Origin: Cryphonectria parasitica EP155
Lineage: Eukaryota; Ascomycota; Sordariomycetes; Diaporthales; Cryphonectriaceae
Length of the DNA stretch: 64,000 nt
Reading direction: 5' to 3'
NCBI RefSeq assembly: GCF_011745365.1
Contig: NW_024468916.1
Span: forward strand, 3,186,738-3,250,737
The translations under genes were made by a program, and so were the position numbers. Positions 31,769 through 44,322 of this stretch are shown here, one piece after another. The number at the start of each line of letters is the position of its first letter. Within the stretch, counting starts at the first letter, position 1. The notes beneath the pieces are model-generated. The model was not told the DNA's origin. It saw nothing but the letters and a program-made list of their open reading frames with translations, and made no database searches.

Positions 31769-33153
31769 ATGTGCCCGAGCTGCTCTTGTACAGATCCATA
31801 GATTCCTTTATACTTGTTAATAGTTCTCTCATCAGTTAATTCTTATTATTGGAATGCCTCGCTCTAGAGAGCTAAGTTTCCCTCTGCTAATAAATCATGT
31901 GATGTTGTGAAGGTTGTTCCAGCGCTAGCACAGCGCAGATGCAGCATAGTTACAAAGACTGTGCAGCTTAGCGCAGTTATTTATGCTACTGCAATCTCGG
32001 AATAGCTTCTAGAGCTAGATAACAGAATTGCTTGGGATGTATGCACTAGTAAAGCATTGTTGTTCCTTATTTCGCTCTTACGCCTAAACCTCCCTCTCTT
32101 TCTATTTTCTCTTCCCTCAGCTATTACAGCAGCAGTAGCAGCAATAACAATAACAATAGCAGCAATAGCATAGTATATATATCCCTATTCTCTGAAGCAT
32201 TGCATAAAAGCTGATTCATTACAGATATCTTCTTTTATTGCTATTAATGCATCTGGGGAAGCTGCGCTAATCCCTGAGGTTTCTGAGAATCAGACTGCCT
32301 CTGAGGCTTTGGAGGCTGGCAATGCCTCCTCCGGCGCTGTTGATGCAGTGCTCCCTCCTCGCTATCCTCTGCTCTCGAACGCTCCCGCTGCTCCCGCATC
32401 CTCTCCTTCTCGTGGCCGCTGCAGCAGTCAGCGTGGTGGCTGCAAGGCCCCCGCCAGCAAGAAGCGCAAGAGGGCCTCTTCCTCGCTCTCTCTCTCGCCC
32501 TCGCCCGAGTCCCTCGCGACTTTCTCCCCGGGGGTCCCTCCTCTCATCACTCCCACAGCCTCCGTGAGTATTCAGATATACTGTGTATACAGCATCGTAC
32601 TGACATTGTTAGGCTGTTAAGAGGAAGAAGATTCCTGCGGGGCTGGGTGCAGTGCGCCCCTCGGCAGGCTGGTGCCAGAAGTGCATGCGCTGCTGCATCC
32701 AGAAGCCGGATATCCGGTGCCAGAATCAGGCAGATAAGCAAGCTCCCTCATCGCTGTCCTACTATTCCTCATGCTGACTCATCATAAGTTCTAATGCTTG
32801 TTGTTTTCAGTATGCTAGCAACAATCATCTTTGCTACTCCGTAAGTAGTATTATCTCTGCTCCCTCTTGTCTTTTGCGCTGCTTACAAGCTGCTATAGCT
32901 TTCATACGAAGCAAGCTTAGCTCTGGATAGTGCATGCGCCTTTGGTTGGGAGCTGATCGATGAAGACTTGCAAGGTGTTCTCCAGCTGATGCGCTCTATA
33001 GATGCTGCTTCTGCGCTAGTGATTAGTACATCTTCTGCTCCCGTTTTGAGCAGGGAGTTGATATTATTGCTCCAGTGCAGTATTAGCGCTCTGAAGATAT
33101 TAGCTGAGGCAGCTTGCAAGCTCTCTGAAGCAGCTTCTGAAAAGAAAGAATAA
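31769..33153 (+). pseudogene. B1 antisense accessory gene, multi-exon, GC-rich
   Basis: Transcribed against pol, starting 38 bp from the 3' LTR. Exon 1 (31769-32563) is one frame of 265 codons with only four stops, all TAG at likely CAG codons. It starts MCPSCSC, has an Ala/Ile-rich stretch, then acidic/Ser-Pro-rich sequence with a basic signal-like PASKKRKRA near 32450. A GTGAGT donor at 32564 and an acceptor at 32612 or 32621 join in frame to a cysteine segment, AGWCQKCMRCCIQKPDIRCQ. Beyond a stop at 32775 further exons are likely, because the frame ending LIDEDLQGVLQLMRSID ... CKLSEAASEKKE (to 33153) is conserved in B2. The 32270-32570 part is far more GC-rich than its surroundings. Function unknown. 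Exact exon limits after exon 2 are uncertain. Confidence 0.6.
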
Positions 33154-33289
33154 TCTCTTTAAAAACTCTGAATGGGTGAGTATGCTTTTATAGCATGAGA
33201 AATAACTAGTATTAATTGCTATAATGCAGAAGCATTGCTAACTTCTTGGATGGATAAGCTATATAAGAATTTTTAGTTTTTCAATTAAA

Positions 33290-34499
33290 AATTAAGCAGC
33301 TTCTGTACTGCATTATTACTGCTTTAACTATGCTTTGTATTCTTTAATTAATAATCCATTATTAATAAATGCTTATAGTTTTTATAAATTCTTATTGCTG
33401 CTATATCTCTTTCAATGTATAAGGAATTAGCAGTTTCTAGATAGCTCTTAGTATGCTAGAATAGCTTCTATCTTCTAATGCATCTTTTTCTCGAGATTAA
33501 TATCAGAGTATGCTTCAAGCTTTTTTTCATCTTATTTATTAAAGTTTTTTAGAGCTACAATTGAAAAGATATTATAGATCTTGTATTTTGCTAGCAATTC
33601 AAGCTTATATGCTAGTTTATGCATTCTTATAATCTCCAGCACTTGAAAAGAGCTAAGATATTTGTTTGCTAGTTTATTATTAATGCTTTTTTAGCATAAA
33701 TGCTTAGCTAAAACAAGAATGAGATTGTTAAGAGAGAATCTTTTATTAGTATAATATTTGTTATACTATCTAGTATATGCTTATCTTACATGATTAAAGC
33801 TTTTCTAAGCTTCTTTATAAGCTTTAGCAAGATCTTCGAGCTGCTCTAAGATCTTGAGAATATAGCTTGGATGCTATATATTAATATCTATTAGTTTTGT
33901 TAATTGGAATTCATAAAGCAATATAGCAGATAATAATTCTATTCTGCTATAGTTTGCGCTGTTATATGCTGCTTGTGCAAGAGATAAGCGCTGCACTCAA
34001 TCTGCTTGAGAAAGGCTGCAATAAGCGCAGAGATATTGTTCGAAGTTTTAGTTCTGCTGCTTAGTTTATTCATCTGTTTGGAGATGAAATGCAGTGCTTA
34101 GGTGCTGCTTAGTTTTCAGGTGGAAGCAGAAGTTAGTTTAGAAGTAGCTTGTAAAGAAGCTTCCTCTGTTTAATATAATGCTCTTAGGAATGCTATAGAA
34201 CTGATATATATGCTATAGTATAATATCTGCTAGGCTGCTACTTGTAAGCTGTATTGTTATTGGAATATATAGAGTATACTTTGAGTATCTGTTAATAATT
34301 ACTAGAATAGCATTATAAGCTTTATTATAAAAACTAATAAATTTAAGCAGACTGGTAATAAAGTTTATTGATATCTCAGCTTATAAGCAAGTTGCTGGTA
34401 GTAAGGAATTGAGCAGGCTATATAAGCATTGTTTCCTTGTTTTTATCTGCTAGCATACTGCATATATATTAATATACTTCTTTATATTCTTAGCTAATG
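33290..34499 (-). pseudogene. B1 pol, 3' part (integrase end and chromodomain-like region)
   Basis: Minus-strand remnant colinear with B2 36400-37600. It includes the IxAILAY / HWKEYSSNKNL chromodomain-like segment and integrase C-terminal sequence. Many stops. Cut at 34499 by B2, which duplicated CATTC. Confidence 0.7.
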
Positions 34500-34504
34500 C
34501 ATTC

Positions 34505-34814
34505 TGTCAGGGTAAAAAGAGCACACAAGTGAGGTAAAGGGGTGTGAGCTGCTTCCAAGCTGCTCTGTTGATGCTTCTATTCAAAGGGATTACTAAATCT
34601 ATCTCTCTTCTTCTCTTTTTTGCTGCTGAATCTGTTATTCCTCTTTCCCTTATGTATACAATTAGCCTGAACTAGATGGGATAATAATAGCTTGATAGCT
34701 ATGCAGCATTATACAAAAGCGCTGCTTTAGAGCAAAGCTCTTGCAGCAGCCCTGAACTGCTACCAGGGATTGCAAGAGCTATCTATTTCCTTTGTGCACA
34801 TACAAGCCCTAACA
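34505..34814 (-). repeat. B2 3' LTR
   Basis: 310 bp, TGTCAGGG ... CCCTAACA on plus. It sits next to the start of the antisense gene. Confidence 0.9.
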
Positions 34815-34851
34815 GAATCCTTTCTCTTCTAGGTTTCTGTTTCCAGGAACT

Positions 34852-36248
34852 ATGCATTCGAGCTGCTCTCGCACAAACCCACAGATTTCTTTATACTTAT
34901 CAATAGTTCTCTCATCAGTTGATTCTTGTTATTAGAATGCTTCGCTCTAGAGAGCTAAGTTTCCCTTCGCTAGTAAGTCATGTAATGTTATAAAGGTTAT
35001 TCTAGCGCTAGCGTAGCGCAGATGCAGCATAATTACAAAGACTGCGCAGCTTAGTACAGTTATCCATACTACTGCGATCTCGGAATAGCTTCTAGAGCTA
35101 GACAACAGGGTTGCTTGGAATATATGCGCTAGTAGAGCACTATTGTTCCTTATTTCGTTCTTGCGCCTGAATCCCCCTCTCTTTCTATTTTCCCTTCCCT
35201 CAGCTATTATAGCAGCAACAGCAGCAACAACAATAACAATAGCAGCAATAGCACAGTATATATATCCCTATTCTCTGAAGCATTGCATGAAAGCTGATTC
35301 ATTGCAGATGTTTTCTTTTACTGCTATCAATGCGTCTGAGAAGGCTGCACCAGCTCCTGAGATCTCTGAGGGTCAGACTGCCTCTGAGGCCTTGGAGGCT
35401 GGCAATGCCTTCTCCAGCGCTGTTGATGCGGTGCCCCCTCCCCGCCACTCTCTGCCCTCTGGCGCCCCCGCTGCTCCCTCATCCCCTCCTTCTCGTGGCT
35501 GCTGCAGCGGTCAGCATGGTGGCTGCAAGGCCCCCGCCAGCAAGAAGCGCAAGAGGGCCTCTCCCTCGCCCTCGCCCTCGCCCTCTCTCTCGCCCCCGCC
35601 CGAGTCCCTTGCAACTCCCTCCCCGGAGATCTCTTCTCTCATCACTCTCACAGCCTCCATGAGTACCCAGATATACTGTATATACAGCGTTATACTAATA
35701 TTGTTAGGCTGTCAAGAGGAAGAAGATTCCTGCAGGGCCGGATACAGTGCGCCTTTCAGCAGGCTGATGCTAGGAGTGCATGCGCTGCTGCATCTAGGAG
35801 CTGGGTATCCGGTGCTAGGATTAAGCAGATGAGCAAGCTCTCTCATCGCTGTTCTACTATTCCTCATGCTAACTCATCATAGATTCTGATGCTCGTTGTT
35901 TTCGATGCGCTAGCAACAATCATCCTTGCTACTTCGTAAGTAGTATTATCTCTGCTTCCTCTTGTCTTTCGCGCTGCTTACAAGCTGCTATAGCTTTCAT
36001 ATAAAGCGGGCTTAGCTCTGAATAGTGCATGCGCCTTTAGTCAGGAGCTGACTGATGAGGACTTGCAAGGTGTTCTCCAGCTGATACGCTCTGTGAGCGC
36101 TGCTTCTGCGCTGGTAGTCAGTGCGTCTTCTGCTCCCGTTTTGAGCAGGGAGTTGATATCACTGCTCCAGTGCAGTGTTAGCGCTCTAAAGGTACTGGCT
36201 GAGGCAGCTTGCAAGCTCTCTGAGGCGGCTTCTGAAGAGAAAGGATAA
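34852..36248 (+). pseudogene. B2 antisense accessory gene
   Basis: Second copy of the B1 antisense gene, again starting 38 bp from the LTR (ATG at 34852, MHSSCSRTNPQ). The same frame continues past four TAG codons to the Ser/Pro-rich, basic PASKKRKRASPSPSPSPS region near 35550. The exon 1 donor is ATGAGT instead of the GTGAGT of B1, a G-to-A change that would abolish splicing, so the frame now runs into the intron. The later conserved block, LTDEDLQGVLQLIRSV to CKLSEAASEEKG, ends at 36248. GC is much higher at 35330-35660 than in the surrounding pol. The longest uninterrupted stretch begins at a TTG codon (35143), not a credible start. Function unknown. Confidence 0.6.
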
Positions 36249-36379
36249 TCTCTTTAAAAACTCTGAGTGGGTAAGCGCGTTTTTATAGCATGGGAAATAA
36301 CTAGCACTGATTGCTATGATGTAGAAGCGTTGCTAACTTCTCGGGTAGATAAGCTATATAAGGGTTTTTAGTTTTCCAA

Positions 36380-39300
36380 TCAAAAACCAAGCAACTTCTG
36401 CACTGCATTATTACTACTTCAACTGTGCTTCATATTCTTTGATCAATAATTCATTATTAATAAATGCCTATAGTTCTTATAAATTCTTATTGCTGCTATA
36501 TTCCTTCCAATGTATAAGGAATTGGCAGTTTCTAGGTAGCTTTTAGTATGCTAGAATAGCTTCTATCTTCCAATGCATCTCTTTCTCAAGATCAATATCA
36601 GGATGTGCTTTGAGCTCTTCTTCATCTCGTTTATTGAAGTTCTTCAGAGCTACGATTAGAAAGATATTGTAAATCTTGTATTTCGCTAGCAATTCGAGCT
36701 TGTATGCCAGTCCATGCACTCCTACAATCTCCAGCACTCGAAAAGAACTAAGGTATTTGTTTGCTAGTTTATTATTAACGCCTTTTTAGTATAAATGCCT
36801 AGCTGAGATAAGAATGAGATTGCTAAGGAAGAATCTTTTATCAATATAATATTTGTTATACTATTTAATATATGCTTGTTTTGCATAGTTAAAGCTTTCC
36901 TAAGCCTTCTTACAAGCTTTAGCAAGATCTTCGAGCTGCTTTGAGATCTTGGGAATATAGCTTGAGCGCTGCATATTGATATCTATTAGTTTTGTTAGTT
37001 GGAATTCGTAGAGCAATATAGCAGGTAATAATTCTATTCCGCTATAGTCTGCACTGTTATATGCTGCCTGTGCAAGGGGTAGATATTGCATCCAATCCGC
37101 TTGAGAAAGGCTGCAATAAGCACAGAAATATTGTTCGAGGTTCTGATTCTGCTGCTCGATCTATTCATCTGTTTGGAAGTGAAACGCAGTGCTTAAGCGC
37201 TGCTTGGTTCCCAGGTGGAAGCAGAAGTTAGTTCAGAAGTAGCTTGTAAAGAAGCTCCTTCTGTCTAATACAATGCTCTTAGGAATGCTATAGAACTAAT
37301 ATATATACTATAGTATAATATCTGCTAAGCTGCTACTTGTAAGCTATATTATTATTGGAATATATAGAGCATACTTCGAGTATCTGTTAATGATTATCAG
37401 GATAGCATTGTAAGCTTTATTATAGAAACTGATGGATCCGAGCAGACTAGTGATAAAGTTTATTGATATCTCAGCCTATGAGCGAGTTGCTGGTAATAAG
37501 GGACTGAGCAGGCTGTATGAGCATTGTTTCCTCATTTTTATTCGCTAGCATACTGCATACGTATTAATATGCTTCTTTATATTCTTAGCTAATGCATTCC
37601 AATAGTAGTAACAAGAAATCATCTTAGTAAACTTAGCTATGCTGAGATAGCTAGCTGTTGAATTATTATGATATGCTTTCAAAAGCTCCTTGCGAGTTAA
37701 TGAATGGTTTAGCATAAATATACATCCTCTAAAGCATAGCAAGCTTTCAATAACTTGCTATAGCTCCATATCAGCTGTAGAGCTGCATATTCGTCTCTTG
37801 TATCAAGCTTCCGTCTGAACAAAAACGTTTTCTTGTTGCAGTTGTAGCAAATGTATTCTTATTAGCTCTATAAGCTGCTTCAGCACTATTGCCACGCTTT
37901 GCTTTACTGCTAGATGCAGAAGAGTAATCAGTTTGCAATCCGATATTCAAGCAATATCAGTTACTAAGCGAATATTCCGCTTCAACTCTGCGCTCTCGCT
38001 CGAATAGCAAAGAGCGTACTCTCGAAAACAAAAGATACTCAGATCTGCTGTCTGCTCAAACTCCGCACTCTCGCTCGAATAGCGAAAAGCGTATATTCGA
38101 AAACAGGAAATACTCAGATCTGCTGCTTGCTCTACTCTCACTTTTCGAATACAATCAATACAAGATTCTCTCTGATTCTCTAGATTCTTCATTGTAACGA
38201 AATCGCTAGAGCTTTGCAGCTCCTGCTCAGCTTCCTCTCCCCCCTAGTAATCTAGCTGCCTGAATAACCCATCAGCCGGATTGAACTTGCTGGGATAGTA
38301 CTAGATAATGAGATTATATACGCTGAAATCATTCAGCTAGCACAACTAGCAAGCAGATAGCTTCTATTTAATCTTCCAGTACTGCAAGTTGAGATAATCC
38401 GTAAGAACGAGTACAAGCTTAGGCAGATACAACAAATAATACTGCTAGTTTAATACAGCATCCATAATAGCCAACAGCTTAATATCCCTCACGCCATACC
38501 GTATTTCTATTAGAGAGAGCTTCTTTAAATGAAAAGCAATTGAATGCTAGCAGCTTTGAAACAGCTAAGCTAGCACAGCTCCTATAGCAAAAGCAGAAGC
38601 ATTCATTTCAACCCTTATTAGTAATACAGCATCATAGTAGCATAGCAATAAGGCTATTATAAAGAGTATAATCAGAGTCTTGAAAGCTACTCGAGTGCAG
38701 TTCGAGAGCGCAACCATGCTTATACTGCTGCTTTGCAAAAAGTCGATCAATAGTATAGCAACCTTGAAATAGTTCTGTATAAATCAACAGTAAAATCCAG
38801 TAAATCCAAGAAATATCTGAATATTGCAAACAGTATACAGAAGCAGCTACTATATAATAGCTGCAACATGCCTCTTATCCATGCTGATTCCTTCTGAGAA
38901 TACTATAAAGCTCAGGAATTCCACCTATTGTATATTGAACTTACACTTTCTCAGATTGAGATATAGCTCTTATTGCTATAGCTGCTTCAAGACTTCTCGA
39001 ATATAGCTTGTATGCTGCTTAGCATTATCACTATAGATTAGGATATCATTCAGATAAACAATGCAGATTACATCTACTAAATCTGCTAGCATCTTATTAA
39101 TATATGCCTGGAATGTAGCTGAGGCGTTAGTAAGGCTAAAGAGCAGAATACAGTACTCGAAATAGCTGTATTTCATATGGAAAGCAGTCTTTCACTTATT
39201 TCCTTCACAGATTCGGAGCTAATAATATGCATTCTTAAGATCGAGCTTAGTATAGATTTGTATATAGCTTAATCAATTGAGAATCTTAGCAATCAAAGGC

Positions 39301-41459
39301 AATAAGATGCAGTTCTTGCATATAATCCGATTCAATGCTCTATAGTTCATGCAGAAGCACAGCTTGCCTTCTTTCTTTAGCATGAATAGTATAGATGCGC
39401 TAGCAGAGCTAGTCAAAAGTTAAATCCATTCTCTAGCTAGCATCTCTTTCAAGTATTTCCTAAGCACTTCTAATTCAGCTGCGGAGAGAGCATACAAGAG
39501 CCCCCAGAGCAGTCTTGCTCCCTCTTCAAGCTTAATGCAATAGTTGATATCAGTATGGGGTGCAAGCAACTTTGATGCTTTCTTCATGCATAGATCAACG
39601 AAGTTGCAGTACTCAGAGAGCAAGCGCAGCTCTAGCGCTGCATCTTCTAGCTTAGCTTCGAGAAGTAAGTCTGGTAGACTTGGATAGTAATATGCTGCAA
39701 AGGCAACCCTTGCTTCTTCAAGCTCTTTCGCCATAGTACAGAGCTGAATCTGGGAGTGCTGGAAAGGAAACCTCCATTGCTTCATATCTCATCATATTAC
39801 CGAATTAACAACTTCAAGCTACAGAAACCCCAGAATCAAGCTAGGCTAGCTAATATCTGCTACTATAAAGCAATGATACTGCTTCCTGAATATTCCTAAG
39901 CTATCTATGATCTTCACATCGATAGAGCAGCTACTATATATAATAATAGCTCTCTAGTTAATTAAGATAAGCTTAGAGCATACTTCAAAAGATTAGTTCT
40001 GCACCAGAGCTTCAGCTAAGCAGCAGTTAATCAGATTCTCCTCTGCTCCCGAGTTAACCAACTCATACGTATGCTTCCTTTTGTTTCCAAGCAACAGCCT
40101 TGCATGAACAGTAAGCTAGCGAAGCTTCCGCTCAGCATCTCCTCAGCTCTATTGCATAGCTATCGCTATCTTGTTAGCCTGCTTGCAGCTATTTGCTGTA
40201 TACCTCTTCTTCCTGCAAATCCAACATTCTGCTTCTAAACAACTGGAACTATAGTAGCCTAGCTTATTACAGGTATAATAAACGTTTTATTGAGACTCCG
40301 AGCATAGATTAGCAAAATAGCCTATCTTCTAACAGTTGTAACAGCGAGCAAAGTTGTTGTTAACTATCTGAGAGCGCATCAACGAAGCTTGAGTACCTGT
40401 AAGAAGAAGTGCCTGAGAACTATACAGAGCTGTATAATTCCTTGCTATATAGCCTAGCTTGCTACAGCTATAACAGCTACAATATGAAGAAGTAGCAGTT
40501 CCTGAGCTGCTGCTTAGAAGCGTCTTAATAGCAGATTGAGAGTTGGTAATCATCTCTTGAGCAGATTCGATACATTATACTAAGCTAATCAGAGCATTCC
40601 AGCTGCTCGGAAGCATTATCTGCGCACTGATAGCAATACGAATTTCTAATCTGAAGCATATAAGAACAGCTGTTATGCAATGTTGCTCAGTATTAGAATA
40701 GAGAGACTCAAGCTCCGCCTCCTAGTACTAGCGCATAAAGCTTATCACTAATTCGCTCTTGCCTTGAGCAATACTTGCAAGCATTGCTGCAGCAGTAACA
40801 GCGCGGGTAGTGGGATTAGCTAACTAGTTTTCCAGGAAGAACTCGAGTTCTCCAAAAGTGATAGAAATAAGCTCATGCTATTCCTCCTCCTAGCAAGCAA
40901 CATAGTTAACCCAATCCTGCTTGAGATTATCTTTCAAGCAGTGCACTGCATATTCCACCTTATCCGCTTCATTAATCAAGCAGCAGATATCGAAATAATA
41001 CTGCAGATTGTATAGAAACATCTTCAATTCCATATACAATCCCCCCTTATATATAAGAGCTAGCAAGCTGCAATATAGCTATGCAAGCGCTGTTAAGAGT
41101 GCTTCTGAAGAAGTTAGCACAGAAAGGATGCTGAGAGAGCTGAGGCTAGCTAGCCGGAGCTTCAGGCTGATATCACTGCTCTGGAGTAGTATTAAGCAAG
41201 CACGCTTGCTCCTCAGCTGCTGCCATATCTCTTCTTCTTCCAACTAATAATCGAGCTCGCATTCCTAGCATTGCAACCCGGCCATATCTGCTAGTACCTC
41301 GAGCGAGGAGTTCTCGTAAGCTGAGCCTGGGTTCGAACTTGGAGGGAGAGTCTGAGAGGGGAGTTAGCTTAAGATCTGTAAAGGATCAGAGTTGCCAGCT
41401 CGTTATAGTTGTCGCTCTGGAGCAGCGCTGCTGCTTCGTATAACTGGAGCCATTCTCAT
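36380..41459 (-). pseudogene. B2 gag-pol polyprotein, broken
   Basis: Gag begins with ATG at 41459 (MRMAP). Three knuckle-like motifs follow near 40490-40240, the first CYSCSKLGYIARN, the second CYNCxKIGYFANLC, the third CNKLGYYSSSC; Tyr stands where His is expected, as C-to-T would give. Protease NSGAEENLI near 40055 (Asp to Asn). Reverse transcriptase: LSAAELEVLRKYLKEMLARE near 39490, SILFMLKKEGKLCFCMNYRA, YFEYCILLFSLTNASATF, and YLNDILIYS near 39055. Integrase 37700-36900 includes a histidine/cysteine N-terminal region, then a chromodomain-like IEAILAY and HWKEYSSNKNL near 36500. Stops are frequent but fewer than in B1, so B2 is younger, in line with its being inserted in B1. Confidence 0.8.
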
Positions 41460-41502
41460 CCCCAACAGCTCACTTCCCGGGAAAGGGTAGAAAGTTCAGA
41501 CT

Positions 41503-41812
41503 TGTTAGAATAAAAAGAGCACACAAGTGAGGTGAAGGGGTGTAAGCTGCTCCCAAGCTGCTCTGTTGACGCTTCCATTCAAAGGGACTACTGAACCTAT
41601 CTCCCTCCTCCTCTTTTTCGCTGCTGAACCTGTTGTTCCCCTTTCCCTTATGTACACAATTGGCCTGAACTAGATGGGATGACAATAGCCTGATAGCCAC
41701 GCAGCATTGTACAAGAGCGCTGCTTCGGAGCAAAGCCCTTGCAGCAGCCCTGAACCGCCACCAGGGGTCGCAAGGGCCACTTATTTCCTTTGTGCGCATA
41801 CAAGCCCTGACA
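41503..41812 (-). repeat. B2 5' LTR
   Basis: 310 bp, TGTTAGAA ... CCCTGACA on plus. Downstream of it in the element orientation is AGTCTGAACTTTC, with no match to a common tRNA primer site. Confidence 0.9.
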
Positions 41813-41817
41813 CATTC

Positions 41818-43811
41818 CAATAATAGTAACGAGAAATCATCTTAGTAAACTTAGCTATACTGAGATAGCTAGCTGTTGAATTATTATAATATACTTTCAA
41901 AAGCTTCTTACAAGTTAATAGATAATTTAGCATAAATATATATCCTCTGAAGCATAGCAAGCTCTTGATAACTTGCTATAGCTCTACATTAGCTATAGAG
42001 CTGCATATTCGCTTCTTATGCTAAGCTTCTGTTTAAATAAAAATATCTTCTTGTTATAATTGTAGCAGATACGCTCTTATTAGCTCTACAAGCTGCTCCA
42101 GCACTATTGCTACGCTTTGCTCTACTGCTAGATACAGAAGAATAATCAGTTTGTAATCCGATATCCAAGCAACATTAGTTGCTAAGCGGATATTCCGCTT
42201 CAACTCTACACTCTTACTCGAATAGCAAAGAGCATACTCTTGAAAACAGAAGATACTCAGGTTTGCTATCTGCTCAAACTCTGCACTCTCGCTCGAATAG
42301 CAAAGAGCGTATACTTGAAAACAGGAGATATTCAGATCTGCTGCTTGCTCTATTCTTACTTTTTGAATACAATCAATACAAGATTCTCTCTGATTCCTCA
42401 GATTCTCTATCATAATAAAATTGCTGGGACTTTGCAGCTTCTGCTCAGCTCTTTCTTCTCTCTGATGATCTGGCTGTCTGAATAACTTATTAGCTGAATT
42501 GAACTTGCTGGAGCAGTATTGGATAATGAGATTATATATGCTGAGATTGTTCAGCTAGCGCAACTAGCAGGCAGATAGCTTCTGTTTAGTTTCTCAGTAC
42601 TGCAAGTTGAAATGATTCGTAAGAATAAGTATAAGCTTAAGCAGATATAACAAATAATGCTGCTAGTTTGATATAGCGTTTATAATAATTAATAGCTTAA
42701 TATCTCTTATGCTATATTGTATTTCTGTTAGAGAGAGCTTCTTTGAATGAAAAGCAATTGAATGCTAGCAGCCTTGAAACAGCTAAGCTAGTATAGCTCT
42801 TATAGTGAAAGCAGAAGCATCTATTTCAACTCTTGTTAATAATGCAGCATCATAGTAGCATAGCAATGAAGCTGTTATAAAGAGCATGATTAGAATCTTG
42901 AAAGCTACTCAGATGCAGTTCGAAAGCGCAATCACATCTGTACTACTGCCTTGCAAAAGATTAATTAATAATATAGCAATCTTAGAATAATTCCATATAA
43001 ATCAACAGTAGAATCCAGTAAATCCAAGAAATATCTGAATATTGCAGATAGTATACAAAAGCAGCTACTATATAATAGCTGCAATATACCCCTTATTCAT
43101 ACTGATTTCTTCTAAGAATATTACAAAGCTTAGAAATTCCATCTGTTATATATTGAACTCGCACTTTCTCAGATTGAAGTATAGCTTTCATTGCTATAGC
43201 TGCTTCAAGATTTCTCGAATATAGCTTATATGCTGCTTAGCATTATTATTATAGATTAGGATATTATTCAGATAGATAATGCAGATTACATTTACTAAGC
43301 CTGCTAGCGCTTTGTTAATGTATATTTAGAATGTAGCTGAAGCGTTGATAAAGCTAAAGAGCAGAATATAATACTCGAAATAGCTATATTTCGTATGAAA
43401 AGCGGTCTTCCACTTGTCTCCTTTACAGATTCGGAGCTGATAATATGCATTCTTAAGATTAAGCTTGATATAGATTTATGCATAGCTCAGTTAATTAAGA
43501 ATCTCAGCAATCAAAGGCAATGAAATGCAGTCTTTGCATATAATCCGATTCAGCGCTCTATAATTCATACAGAAACGCAGCTTGCCTTCTTTCTTTAGCA
43601 TAAATAGTATAGATATGCTAGCAGAGCTGATTAAGAATCGAATTCATTCTCTAGCTAGCATTTTCTTCAAGTATTTCCTAAGTACTTCTAGTTCAGCTGC
43701 GAAGAGAGCGTATAAGAGCTTTTAGGACAGTCTTACTCTCTCTTCAAGCTCGATATAATAATTGATATTAGTATAGAGTGCAAGCAACTTTGATGCTTTC
43801 TTTATGCATAG
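41818..43811 (-). pseudogene. B1 pol, middle part
   Basis: Colinear with B2 37600-39590 (integrase N-terminus to the reverse transcriptase start) and heavily interrupted by stops. It ends at 43811 where A5 inserted with the duplication CATAG. Confidence 0.75.
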
Positions 43812-44275
43812 TGTTATAACCCATCCAACATGCAGGTCACCAGCCAGAACACTCGGAACAACTGTTCGGAAAGACAGGAAAGGATTCAACATCACAAGGA
43901 CTAAGGCTTACATAAGCAAGGATTAGGGTTACAGGATCAGGATGGATCAGTGGCTGATCCATGGTAATCCGGATCAGTTGGATTACCCAGGTAATCCAAG
44001 GAATCCAACAACTAATACTACCAACAGAACTGAAGAGCTGAATATATAAGAACACGTTCATTCCTATTAGATAAATCTTATATATAGCTCTTCAGTTGTC
44101 AATCTAAGTATTCAGTCTTCTATACTGAATAGTCCCAAAGGCAGTAAATACTTGCATCGCTTATTAGGACTTGTACAGTTCCGTATTCAAGAACTTGATA
44201 CTTTAATACTGCTCTTGTTAGCATAAACTCCTTCGTATACTTAGGAATCTTCGGATTGCTGCAATGCTTATTACA
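43812..44275 (+). repeat. A5 5' LTR
   Basis: 464 bp, TGTTATAACCCATCC ... GCTTATTACA. It belongs to the LTR variant also seen in A2 (CACCAGCCAG) and contains a mutated telomere-like GGATTAGGGTTA near 43920. Confidence 0.9.
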
Positions 44276-44322
44276 TTTTGACAACTCTTGTTCAAGAACG
44301 GTTCAGTGTTACTTCTTGAGCA

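Larger units (their letters stand above)
34505..41812 (-). mobile_element. Element B2: complete Ty3/gypsy chromovirus (reverse)
   Basis: A 7,308-bp element with 310-bp LTRs (34505-34814 and 41503-41812) and perfect 5-bp duplications CATTC (34500-34504 and 41813-41817). It is inserted in B1, whose integrase sequence is interrupted at this point; the corresponding uninterrupted site exists inside B2 itself near 37590. Gag-pol runs on minus; the antisense gene runs on plus. Confidence 0.92.

Noticed and set aside
32322..32567. 81-codon plus-strand frame in B1 (and 35330-35662 in B2)
   Set aside because: Alternative frame of the antisense gene; Leu/Pro/Ala-rich from GC-rich low-complexity sequence, while the basic KKRKR frame is the one continuous across exons.
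35143..35832. 229-codon plus-strand frame taken as a gene by itself
   Set aside because: It begins at TTG and runs through a mutated splice donor into the intron; it is a part of the B2 antisense gene.
41470..41820. 116-codon minus-strand open frame
   Set aside because: It lies almost entirely inside the B2 LTR and is absent in the other LTR copies because of single substitutions; no protein features.
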